64,000 bases of DNA from Leptospira limi (GTDB lineage Bacteria > Spirochaetota > Leptospiria > Leptospirales > Leptospiraceae), in contig NZ_JAMQPV010000001.1 of assembly GCF_026151395.1 (NCBI RefSeq), positions 1,364,001-1,428,000 on the forward strand. Direction: 5' to 3'. Shown here in pieces: positions 17,729-26,072 of this stretch; position 1 is the stretch's first letter, and the number at the start of each line of letters is the position of its first letter. The notes beneath the pieces are model-generated. The model ran no database searches. It was given only the letters and a program-made list of their open reading frames with translations, and was not told the DNA's origin. The position numbers were made by a program, and so were the translations under genes.

Positions 17729-19157
17729 TTTTGTGAATCTGGATAAAATCAACTGTCTGTGCCACTGAACCAGGAGCACCTGACAAAATCACAACCGTAT
17801 CTCCCGATTTTAGTTTTCCTTCTGATTTTAAAGTTTTACTCATAAAGGAAATCATATCAGGGAACTTATCCATCATAGGCATCACATAGGATTCAACACC
17901 CCAAAACAATTGCATCTTTCTTGCTGTCCCTAAGAAGGGAGTAAAAGAATAAATTGGATTGAGTGGACGAAACTCAGATGATAATAAAGAAGAATAACCT
18001 GACCTAGTAAAGTTGATAATGGCTTTCGCATGTATGGATCTGGAAATTGATTCTGCAGCACTTCCAAGAGCCGTACGTTCCACTTCAAATTCGGAACGGT
18101 CCATACTCCTTAAGTGTGACAAATAAATTTCAGATTCTTCGGCAGCTTGGATGATGCTTGTCATCGTTTTAACGGTTTCAACGGGATACTTTCCAGAAGC
18201 AGTTTCACCAGATAACATAACTGCATCGGTTCCATCCATCACAGCGTTTGCCACATCACTTGCTTCGGCCCTTGTTGGTCTTGGATTGTCGATCATTGTC
18301 TCTAACATTTGTGTGGCGGTGATCACTGGTTTCCCTCTTTGATTGAGTTTTGTGATCATTTCCTTTTGGATGATAGGGACATATTGAGTGTCAAGTTCTA
18401 CCCCTAAATCACCTCTTGCTATCATGATACCATCACAATGGTCGATGATTTCTTCGATGTTTTGAATGGCTTCCGGTCTTTCTATTTTTGCGATCAGTCC
18501 TGCGTAACTGTCTTTCATAAATTGGCGTGCCATTTCTAAATCACTAGCTCGTCTAACAAATGATAACGCAATATAATCAACTCCCAGTGAAAGTGCAAAT
18601 TGTAGGTCTTCAATATCTTTTTCTGAAAGGGCAGGTGCAGAAATGGGTGTGCCTGGTAAATTGATTCCTTTATTGTCTTTTAAGACTCCTCCAATTACCG
18701 TTTCCAAGATGGCTCGTTCTTTTGTTTTGGATTTTACAACAAACGCAAGTTTTCCATCATCGATGAGAATTTTATGTCCAACATCAATATCGTTCAGAAT
18801 GTACTGGTAGGTACATCCGATTTCTTCTTTGGTTCCTATAAAGTCTGCTTTGTTATTGATGGCAATTTGGTCACCCGACTTTAATTCGATTGGTCCTGTG
18901 CCCAATTTCCCTGTGCGTATTTTTGGTCCCTGTAAATCTGCTAAAATCCCAATTGATTTTCCCGATTCTTGTTCACATTCACGGATTAATTCGAAGATCT
19001 CTTTGTGGTAATCATGAGTGGAATGGGAAAAGTTCATCCGAGCGAGGTCCATACCTGCATAAATTAAATTCAGAATGGTTTCCCGATTCGCTGAGGCAGG
19101 TCCAATGGTACATATAATTTTTGTGCGTTTTTGAGGGATTTTATCGTCTACCGGCAT
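17721..19157 (-). CDS. pyk: Pyruvate kinase
   Basis: Glycolytic enzyme converting phosphoenolpyruvate and ADP to pyruvate and ATP. Signature blocks: RTKIICTIGPAS, GMDLARMNFSH, ILADLQGPKIRTG, the active-site segment AGLIAKIERPEAIQNIEEI with the catalytic Lys, GIMIARGDLGVEL, and KPVITATQMLETMIDNPRPTRAEASDVANAV. The C-terminal domain with LGSAAESISRSIHAKAIINFTRSG follows. The start at 19157 (MPVDDKIPQ) is chosen because the extra upstream codons have no family similarity; an ATG at 19226 is possible. About 478 residues, normal for the family. Confidence 0.96.
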   Translation of the reverse strand: MPVDDKIPQKRTKIICTIGPASANRETILNLIYAGMDLARMNFSHSTHDYHKEIFELIRECEQESGKSIGILADLQGPKIRTGKLGTGPIELKSGDQIAINNKADFIGTKEEIGCTYQYILNDIDVGHKILIDDGKLAFVVKSKTKERAILETVIGGVLKDNKGINLPGTPISAPALSEKDIEDLQFALSLGVDYIALSFVRRASDLEMARQFMKDSYAGLIAKIERPEAIQNIEEIIDHCDGIMIARGDLGVELDTQYVPIIQKEMITKLNQRGKPVITATQMLETMIDNPRPTRAEASDVANAVMDGTDAVMLSGETASGKYPVETVKTMTSIIQAAEESEIYLSHLRSMDRSEFEVERTALGSAAESISRSIHAKAIINFTRSGYSSLLSSEFRPLNPIYSFTPFLGTARKMQLFWGVESYVMPMMDKFPDMISFMSKTLKSEGKLKSGDTVVILSGAPGSVAQTVDFIQIHKIK

Positions 19158-19248
19158 AGACCCAAAGCTTGGCTTTTTTGATTTTTCCTGCAAGTAAATT
19201 GTATGGATTGAATTGACTTGTGTCATTTTTCGCGGAAATATCAATTTA

Positions 19249-20148
19249 ATGGCATCAAATGCACTCGCTCTCATTTACCATTCTTCGTACAACCTCGAAT
19301 TACCTGGTCATGTTTTCCCTGCACATAAATACTCACATCTTTATAACCGTGTGAAAAGGGATCCTGTTTTTGCATCCTGGGATATCCTCTTACCTAAAAA
19401 AGTAGATGATGCTGATTTAGAGTTAGTTCACACCAAAGAATACCTCGATGATCTATTTAGTTATGAACATACGACACGTACAATGTATTCGGAATTACCG
19501 TTGAATCGAAGTATTGTGGAAAGTTTTATGTATGGAGTGGGAGGGACAATGTATGCGAGTGTTCTTTCCGACAAACATCAGTTTGCTTTCAATATGGGTG
19601 GAGGATACCATCATAGTTTTCCAGATAGAGCTGAGGGGTTTTGTTATTTGAATGATGTTGCGATTGCCATTCGGAAACAAAAGGAATCTAAACCGAATCT
19701 AAATGCATTAATCATTGACTTAGATTTACACCAAGGGAATGGTAATTCGTATATTTTTCAATATGATGACAAAGTTTTCACATTTTCGATGCACCAAGGC
19801 AATCTTTACCCTAAGAAAGAAATATCTAACTTAGATGTAAATTTGGAAGCAAATATAAAAGACGATGAATACCTTTCCATTCTCGATACTTCATTAAATC
19901 AAATCCGAAAGGATTTTGATGCAAATATCATTTATTATGTTGCAGGGGCTGATCCTTATGAGGATGATTCTCTTGGAGAACTAAAAGTATCCATGAAAGG
20001 TTTAAAAGAAAGAGACTTGATGGTTAAAAAATTTGCTGAATCACTTAACATTCCTTGTGTTGTGACTTTAGCTGGTGGTTATGCAAGAGACTTTCGTGAT
20101 ACTGTTGAAATTCATTTTAATACAATCGCTGCATTTGGTGAAAAATAA
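19249..20148 (+). CDS. Histone deacetylase-family (class IV-like) hydrolase
   Basis: About 299-residue zinc-dependent amidohydrolase of the HDAC/acetoin-utilisation-like superfamily. The motif order is GGGYHHSFPDRAEGFCYLNDVA (paired His near residue 120), LIIDLDLHQGNG (Asp/His zinc ligands near 157), GADPYEDD (Asp ligand near 233) and a final LAGGYARD. The DLxxHQGNG wording is that of the HDAC11-like class. In bacteria such proteins act on acetylated small molecules or lysines; the target is unknown. The frame opens 12 codons earlier, but the ATG at 19249 begins the domain. TAATG joins it to the next gene. Confidence 0.88.
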   Translation: MASNALALIYHSSYNLELPGHVFPAHKYSHLYNRVKRDPVFASWDILLPKKVDDADLELVHTKEYLDDLFSYEHTTRTMYSELPLNRSIVESFMYGVGGTMYASVLSDKHQFAFNMGGGYHHSFPDRAEGFCYLNDVAIAIRKQKESKPNLNALIIDLDLHQGNGNSYIFQYDDKVFTFSMHQGNLYPKKEISNLDVNLEANIKDDEYLSILDTSLNQIRKDFDANIIYYVAGADPYEDDSLGELKVSMKGLKERDLMVKKFAESLNIPCVVTLAGGYARDFRDTVEIHFNTIAAFGEK

Positions 20149-20963
20149 TGGGAGTTTTTTCTTCTACAGACAAAAAGAAAAACCAATCTGATTGGTTAAA
20201 TTTAGATGATTTGTCTTTAGTAGATGTATCTAAAGAACTAAATACTTCCTTAAACATGGAACCCAAACTTTTTAATCGTTTCACTCATTATGAAGTAGAA
20301 CAGTTGTTAGTAAGTTCGGGAATGATTTCTGCTGTAGAAAAACGTGGTTTTCTCAATCCCATCATTGAGCTCGAAATTCTCAATGACTTTGACAATCGTA
20401 TTTATATCAAAACTGAATCAAAAAAGATTTTAGTTCACACACGTCTCAAAGTTTCACAATTCCAATTAAAAGGTGATGACGAACAGTTCCCAATGATCTA
20501 TATAGATTGGTTACTCACTCAAAACTTAAATTTTGAACCTGGTGATATTAAAAAGGAATTGTACTTTGGACAGGAATACCCTGGACTCAATGTTCTCAAT
20601 GAGTTTACGGATTTTATTCGTGTACTTTCAAAACGCCTTGGAACATCAGGTGCATTTAATGTTCCTGAATATTTCCATGACGCTGTCTTGTTTTCCCGAA
20701 AATTTCGTTTCATTGATCCTGAAAAAGAAGGTACATTTCGTGCGCTCGTTAAAAATTTTCGTGGCACAAACCTTCGCAGTTTATCCTCTCAAATCCATCA
20801 AAACAGAGTTCAATATGAAAATGGTGAACCTTATGAATGGAAATATGGGGAAATGATTTCTTGTACGGACCCCTATCTTGAAAAAAAAGTTTTCCATGAA
20901 TCCTATTTCCGACGTGTGGATGAGGTAAAAGAAAAACTAAAATTCCGATTGGTCTCAAAATAA
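20148..20963 (+). CDS. Hypothetical protein coupled to histone-deacetylase-family gene
   Basis: 271 residues with no motif I recognise. It is mostly polar and lacks a signal peptide or membrane segment, so it is likely cytoplasmic. Pattern is mixed alpha/beta, with a Tyr/Phe-rich C-terminal half (EYFHDAVLFSRKFRFIDPEKEGTFRALVKNFRGTNLRSL). The start codon shares a base with the upstream stop (TAATG), so it is translationally coupled to the HDAC-family gene and probably works with it. The response regulator gene follows after 28 nt on the same strand. Confidence 0.75.
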   Translation: MGVFSSTDKKKNQSDWLNLDDLSLVDVSKELNTSLNMEPKLFNRFTHYEVEQLLVSSGMISAVEKRGFLNPIIELEILNDFDNRIYIKTESKKILVHTRLKVSQFQLKGDDEQFPMIYIDWLLTQNLNFEPGDIKKELYFGQEYPGLNVLNEFTDFIRVLSKRLGTSGAFNVPEYFHDAVLFSRKFRFIDPEKEGTFRALVKNFRGTNLRSLSSQIHQNRVQYENGEPYEWKYGEMISCTDPYLEKKVFHESYFRRVDEVKEKLKFRLVSK

Positions 20964-20991
20964 CCGGATCAAATTCCGATAATTATAGTAG

Positions 20992-22104
20992 ATGTCCGAG
21001 TATTCTTTCAAACCTGAAATTCTCATCATAGATGATGATACCGAAATCTGTGAAACATTAGAATTAATTGTAAATGGTTTGGGTTACTTTGTTCGATACT
21101 TCACAAATCCCTTACAAGGATTGGAATACTTTGAAAGGGAAAAAAATCCAATTGTATTCTTAGATGTCAACATGCCACAAACTTCTGGTTTGGATGTATT
21201 ACCTAAAATCAAGGCTATCGATTCCAAAACGCAAGTGTTAATGATGACGGGGGAACATGACATTCAAACTGTTGTTTCCTCATTGTATCACCGAGCATCG
21301 GATTTTATTTTAAAACCATTTCATACAAAATCGATTGAAGCGGCAATTTCAAGGGCATTCGAGTATTATAATTTTTTAAAAGATAAAGAATCAATGGACG
21401 AATCGATCAAACGTGATCTCAGGCTCGCTGCCAAAATTCAGTCCAAAACAATGAATTTACCCGTATTAAAACGAAAAATCTATTCTGAAATCAAACCAGT
21501 TAGTTTTGTATCAGGAGATTTTTTTCAAGTCATACCACTCGATGAAAACAGAACCTTAATCCTTATGGGAGATATTGAAGGTCATGGTGTGACATCGGGA
21601 CTCATTGCAATCCTTATGACTACCATTCATAAAGAACTAGCTCGTACAACAACGATTGCTCCGTCACAATTATTGTCTCGTTTGAATCGTGAGTTGTGTA
21701 ATGAAATTGGCACTCATAGTATGACGGCGATTAGTATCGTAGTCGATCATATTGAAAAATGTATTACGTATGCAAGAGGAGGACATCCTTTTCCCATTGT
21801 TTTCCAAAAAGACAGTCGAGCTCCCTTGATCTTACAGGACCAATCAGGGCAGATACTAGGGATCTTAAAGGAAATGGAATTTGCAGAAAATAAAATCCAG
21901 GTTGAAGTAGGAGATATTTTATTTTTGTATTCGGATGGACTCCTTGCATCAAGCACTCACCCTCTTGTGCAGACACTTGTGCAACTGCCAGGTGGTGAAA
22001 ACCGAATTGATGCAATGAAATCAGAAATTTCGAATTATATTCAATATTTGGAAACTTCTTCTAAAGCTTCGGATGACATATCTTATTTGCTTCTAGAGAT
22101 TTGA
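20992..22104 (+). CDS. Response regulator with PP2C-type (RsbU/SpoIIE) phosphatase output
   Basis: 370-residue signalling protein. Residues ~8-125 are a receiver domain (ILIIDDDTEICE acidic pair, phospho-acceptor Asp in IVFLDVNMPQTSG, Lys in DFILKPF). After a helical linker (RDLRLAAKIQSKTMN) comes a SpoIIE/RsbU phosphatase domain: VSGDFFQVIPLDENRTLILMGDIEGHGVTSGL, ITYARGGHPFPIVF, and DILFLYSDGLLAS, with the Mg-binding Asp residues visible. Likely dephosphorylates an anti-sigma-factor antagonist in a partner-switching pathway. The partners are not in this window. Its 3' end overlaps the convergent membrane-protein gene by 44 nt. Confidence 0.92.
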   Translation: MSEYSFKPEILIIDDDTEICETLELIVNGLGYFVRYFTNPLQGLEYFEREKNPIVFLDVNMPQTSGLDVLPKIKAIDSKTQVLMMTGEHDIQTVVSSLYHRASDFILKPFHTKSIEAAISRAFEYYNFLKDKESMDESIKRDLRLAAKIQSKTMNLPVLKRKIYSEIKPVSFVSGDFFQVIPLDENRTLILMGDIEGHGVTSGLIAILMTTIHKELARTTTIAPSQLLSRLNRELCNEIGTHSMTAISIVVDHIEKCITYARGGHPFPIVFQKDSRAPLILQDQSGQILGILKEMEFAENKIQVEVGDILFLYSDGLLASSTHPLVQTLVQLPGGENRIDAMKSEISNYIQYLETSSKASDDISYLLLEI

Positions 22105-23677
22105 GATACAATACATTCGTTTTGGTTGCTTCAGTTAGGAAATTATTTAATTTCTCTTTCGATTGAAATGTCCCTTTTAAAAAACCTTCTCTCCAATTTA
22201 ATCTATGAACTTTCATCGATTGTATGAGTGAGTCTTTTTCTTTAAAATCACATAACTGATTCGTAATGTATTCTCCCTTGAAAAATAAAAAATCACCCTT
22301 TGCAAAAAACTTCTTCTCTTCCTTCGGTAATCTTTGGATGAACGCTTGATTTTCAACCGAATACTTTGTGATCGCTTTTTTTGTGATTTGCCAAACTAAT
22401 TCATCTTTTGGATTCGTTTTTGAAAGTTCGATAGCAGATACCAACACTAAAGTTACATTGAAGAAAAGCAGAGGAACCCACTCCACAGGTACTTCTTTTT
22501 CTGAGTTCCAATATAAAAATGCCAAAACTGTAATTGGCAACCAATAGAATCCCATTAAATCCCAATCCGCAGGGAATCCTAATTGTGGATTGTGTAAAAA
22601 TCCATGTAGGATAAAGGCAAAGGTTGTAACGAGTAATAGTTTATGGTTTGGTTTTTGGATAAACTGATTCCATTTTTCTTTTTGAAAACGCCATTGATAA
22701 ATGAGATAAAAAGAACCAAAAGAAACATTCCAATAGAGTACAGAGAAAATCTCTTTGATGTGATTAGTTGAAACCCAACGTTTGATGGGATAAAAAGGAG
22801 GATGGATGAGGTGTGTGCTATTTCGATCAACGGTTGGATCATGGAATAGACTAAAATAGACAAACCAAGGGAATAGAATGATGGATCCAAGCAAGGTACA
22901 TATGACTAGGTGTTTGAGTTTTTTCTCTTTTGGCGAATGGAAAATCCATAAATAAACAAGGCATATCACCAAGTACCCCGACACCAAATGGAATAACATC
23001 GATAAGGAAACTATGATTGTGCTACCATATAGTAATAGATCACTATCTTTGGGATCCTTTGCATATTGATTTAAGAATAGATAGAGAACTAAGTGTGTCG
23101 CTGTGACTAATGTATAGTTTTCAGCATACCCGAAGGTAAGTAAAATCCCACCTGAAGAAAGTAAAACTAAAATAGAAAGGTCTTTTTGTTTCTTTTTTCC
23201 TAACCATAAAAATCCAGAAAGAATCAAAATCCCTGCTAGATAGGAAAGGATTTTGTAAGACAGGATCGGGTCTTCATCAAATTGAAAATACGAAAGAGTA
23301 CTTGTGAGTTTGCTATGTAGGATACTTTCTAAAATTTCATCTAAAGTGAATTGGAATCCAAAAAGTTTTGTTTCTAAAAGATTGGTTTCGAGGAGTAATA
23401 AACCATCTCCCCAATTTCGATTGCGAATTGGAAACCATAACATCAATAAAAAATAAAAACCAGCTATACTCCAGTTTGGTGGAACAAATCTTAAAAAACG
23501 GTTTTGCTTAAAAATTTCCTTTCTTATGAAAATTAGGACAATCGTTTGCAAGAAAATAAAAAATGATGATATGAATAGGTAAGTGTTTTGATCACTAGGT
23601 AAAAACCAAGGTTTGGTGGGAAGAAACGAAGTGAAGAAAAGGAATAAATACGGTATGTAGAGGAATAAATAGTTCAT
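22061..23677 (-). CDS. Polytopic membrane protein, possible glycosyltransferase-like
   Basis: 538 residues with about 11-13 hydrophobic segments through residue ~430 and a soluble C-terminal tail of ~110 residues rich in Lys/Glu. The RNRNWGDGLLLLE loop after the second or third helix and the general layout recall GT-C-type membrane glycosyltransferases, but I see no decisive motif. ATGA overlap with the upstream gene (23674) indicates coupled translation. The last 44 nt are shared, antisense, with the response regulator gene. Confidence 0.7.
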   Translation of the reverse strand: MNYLFLYIPYLFLFFTSFLPTKPWFLPSDQNTYLFISSFFIFLQTIVLIFIRKEIFKQNRFLRFVPPNWSIAGFYFLLMLWFPIRNRNWGDGLLLLETNLLETKLFGFQFTLDEILESILHSKLTSTLSYFQFDEDPILSYKILSYLAGILILSGFLWLGKKKQKDLSILVLLSSGGILLTFGYAENYTLVTATHLVLYLFLNQYAKDPKDSDLLLYGSTIIVSLSMLFHLVSGYLVICLVYLWIFHSPKEKKLKHLVICTLLGSIILFPWFVYFSLFHDPTVDRNSTHLIHPPFYPIKRWVSTNHIKEIFSVLYWNVSFGSFYLIYQWRFQKEKWNQFIQKPNHKLLLVTTFAFILHGFLHNPQLGFPADWDLMGFYWLPITVLAFLYWNSEKEVPVEWVPLLFFNVTLVLVSAIELSKTNPKDELVWQITKKAITKYSVENQAFIQRLPKEEKKFFAKGDFLFFKGEYITNQLCDFKEKDSLIQSMKVHRLNWREGFLKGTFQSKEKLNNFLTEATKTNVLYLKSLEANKICHPKL

Positions 23678-25410
23678 TGTGACTCGTTGTGGTAATATTC
23701 TTTTGGAATTTCTTCTGCTGCTATCAATGGAAAATGACCCTTACGGATATTAAAGAAAAAAAGTTCAGGTAGGCTATAAAAGATTGTTTCCGTTCCTTCA
23801 GAAAAATTTCGACCTTTATCAATTGGTGACTTGATGATACCGATTCCCGTATAACCCAAACCATAAACAATATTGGCAAAACCCAAAATAGGCCGACTCC
23901 AAATGGATTCTTCAGTAAAAAATAAAAACGAATGGTCCATAGGATTGGATCGGTATATTTTTGAAGTAGGGACAAATCGTTCTATAATGTATTTCTCTTC
24001 CCAATCTTTGAGATTGTTTCGTTTTAAATTGCGGTAAGATGGATATAATTTTATTTCCTTTGTATAATTGTCCGAACCCAATTTTTTTGCAGCTATTGAT
24101 GGAATAAAATTGAGACCAAAAATTGAATTTGATAAAGGATCCCAAAACGTTTCTCCTCCAATTTTTCCATCTGGAAACATTAAATTCAAATAATAAAATA
24201 ATTCATTCGTGCAGTTCTGGAATACCAAATTGTATGAATACAATTGTCGGATCTTGTTAGTATAAATCTCTGCCTGGTTTTGAGATTCTGCAACCTTTAA
24301 CTCAGATTTTTTATATTGAGTTTTATCTGTATCAATGGGGTACGGATTGTTTCCTACTAGATTAAATTCGATGCCTTCGGTGTATGTTTTACCATCCATA
24401 AAACTTTGGTAATGTGATAAAAAGGTTTCCCAATTATAAAATTGAAGCGGATGGTAACCACTGAGAAAATCCTTTCGTTTTTCCATGAATAGAGTTGCGT
24501 ATTCATTCTGTTTGGTGTTAATGACTGCAATCGGAAGTTCAGTGAATTCTAAATAAGAGAATCCGGTAAAATTCTTTTTAGGGAATACAATCAGTTTCCT
24601 ATCAATAGATTTCTGTAGATACAAAACACGAAGTAATAAGGTTAACTCTTCCCAATCTTGGCATTCGTTGGAAAGGATGCAGGATTTTAATTCTTTGATG
24701 AGTTTGGATTGGTATCCTTTCCAAATAAGGATTTCTTCATTTGTGAGACTAAATTCTTTTCCTTCGAGTGTGACAAATGCTTGTTCATATAATAGAACTG
24801 GATTTTGTAAAAACATTCGAATAAAGAATTTACGTTCCCATTGGATCATTTGATTTGTACTCGTTTGGATGGTTGATACAAGACGAAGGGGAGAGGATGT
24901 ATCTGGCAATACAATCGTCTCACTTGTGTGACCGGAGGTTTTATCTATTATATCGGATTTCAGTTGATCCAGTTGGGATTTGATTTTTTTGAGTTCTTCT
25001 TTTTTGAAGTGGAATTGTTTTGGGATGGGAGAGTTTGGGTCTTTGATATTCGTAAAGTATCCAAATCCAATTCTAGTATTTCGGAACTCGTTTTCTTTTT
25101 TTTGTGGTTCGTTTAATTCCCAATCTTCTTCTAATATTCTTTGGTTTTGGATATGTGTTTCTTGGACCAAATAAAGTTCATTCCATTTTTGGCGTAAGGT
25201 TTGTTTGGCGGAAGGTGATAAGTTCCATTTGTAAAATTCAATATTTCGATTTTCAATGACTCCGTATTGGAACCGAAAATCATTCCAATTTTCTCTCACA
25301 ATATGAAAAATTTGGTCTTCAAAGGAGTATTGTAAGTGGTAAACTCGGTCTCCTAAAAGGAGAGCAGAATGGCCTCCACTGGATTGTCCAGAATTGGAAT
25401 CAATGTACAA
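23674..25410 (-). CDS. Secreted DUF4105/Lnb-like protein
   Basis: At least 578 residues. The N-terminal part has DSNSGQSSGGHSALLLGDRVYHLQ and a later LVFQNCTNELFYYLN, together resembling the His and Asn-Cys elements of the papain-like DUF4105/Lnb periplasmic domain. A catalytic role is conjectural. The first usual start in frame is TTG at 25410, but the frame stays open upstream to about 25567 and encodes a hydrophobic, signal-peptide-like run (TFFLLCIFFTLSFPVSS) at roughly 25445-25500, with no ATG, GTG or TTG before it. The true start may be unusual (ATT/ATA), or a frameshift is present. Coupled by ATGA to the membrane protein downstream. Confidence 0.65.
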   Translation of the reverse strand: MYIDSNSGQSSGGHSALLLGDRVYHLQYSFEDQIFHIVRENWNDFRFQYGVIENRNIEFYKWNLSPSAKQTLRQKWNELYLVQETHIQNQRILEEDWELNEPQKKENEFRNTRIGFGYFTNIKDPNSPIPKQFHFKKEELKKIKSQLDQLKSDIIDKTSGHTSETIVLPDTSSPLRLVSTIQTSTNQMIQWERKFFIRMFLQNPVLLYEQAFVTLEGKEFSLTNEEILIWKGYQSKLIKELKSCILSNECQDWEELTLLLRVLYLQKSIDRKLIVFPKKNFTGFSYLEFTELPIAVINTKQNEYATLFMEKRKDFLSGYHPLQFYNWETFLSHYQSFMDGKTYTEGIEFNLVGNNPYPIDTDKTQYKKSELKVAESQNQAEIYTNKIRQLYSYNLVFQNCTNELFYYLNLMFPDGKIGGETFWDPLSNSIFGLNFIPSIAAKKLGSDNYTKEIKLYPSYRNLKRNNLKDWEEKYIIERFVPTSKIYRSNPMDHSFLFFTEESIWSRPILGFANIVYGLGYTGIGIIKSPIDKGRNFSEGTETIFYSLPELFFFNIRKGHFPLIAAEEIPKEYYHNESQ

Positions 25411-25505
25411 AAAGCCATATTCATTTGATTGATTTGGTGTTGGTTTTGAACTTACAGGGAATGAAAGAGTGAAAAAAATGCAGAGAAGGAAAAATGTTTT
25501 TGAAA

Positions 25506-25524
25506 GGGCGGAAAACTTCCGCCC
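25506..25524 (-). terminator. Intrinsic terminator after the lipoprotein gene at 25539
   Basis: Read on the minus strand, GGGCGGAA, a 3-nt loop, then TTCCGCCC followed by TTT. It lies 15 nt beyond the stop codon of the lipoprotein gene and within the open region upstream of the DUF4105-like gene, so that gene probably has its own promoter or depends on read-through. Confidence 0.7.
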
Positions 25525-25538
25525 AAAAGAGAAGTGAA

Positions 25539-26003
25539 TTATAGGTTGTATCCTTTGGAAACAAGTTTAGCAACGGTTACATTTTGTTTGGAAATGTCTT
25601 CTGTTACCAATTTTATTTCGGATGGAGAAAGGTTTGCTTGTTTTAAACCTTGTCCAATGGCAATGTAAGTAGATGGATTGGATCTCCATGCAACTACACC
25701 ATGTTTTTTAGCAATCAAAGAGAGTTGGTTTTCTAATTCTTGTTTTTGGTTTTCGTAGCGAATTTGTAAAGCAACACTTGCAATGATATCTTCTTTGTAT
25801 TCGTTCATTGCTTTTTCTTTTTCACTTTCAGAAATAGAAGAAATACTTTTTGAAATCGATTTTACAAGTGCAGAAGTAGAATCAGATACTGAAACTCCTA
25901 AACGGCTAACACTTCCTGAAGCGGAATCTAGAATAGAACAATTGTTAACTGAAATGAACAATGCCATTGCAGATAACAACGTGAAAATTTTCATGGAACG
26001 CAT
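25539..26003 (-). CDS. Putative lipoprotein, function unknown
   Basis: 154 residues with a lipoprotein-type signal peptide ending VNNC. Spirochaetes tolerate Asn beside the cysteine, so lipidation is plausible. The first part of the mature protein is Ser-rich (SGSVSRLGVSVSDSTSALVKSISKSISSISES), then a charged helical segment and a short C-terminal domain containing SNPSTYIAIGQGLKQANLSPSEI. AAGAGG 6 nt before the ATG at 26003 supports that start. A strong terminator hairpin follows at 25506-25524. No recognised family. Confidence 0.75.
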   Translation of the reverse strand: MRSMKIFTLLSAMALFISVNNCSILDSASGSVSRLGVSVSDSTSALVKSISKSISSISESEKEKAMNEYKEDIIASVALQIRYENQKQELENQLSLIAKKHGVVAWRSNPSTYIAIGQGLKQANLSPSEIKLVTEDISKQNVTVAKLVSKGYNL

Positions 26004-26072
26004 AAAAAACCTCTTACGTCGAATTGCAAAGATTATAAGTTTTTTTCAAAACACGTCAATGAATTTTCTTTC

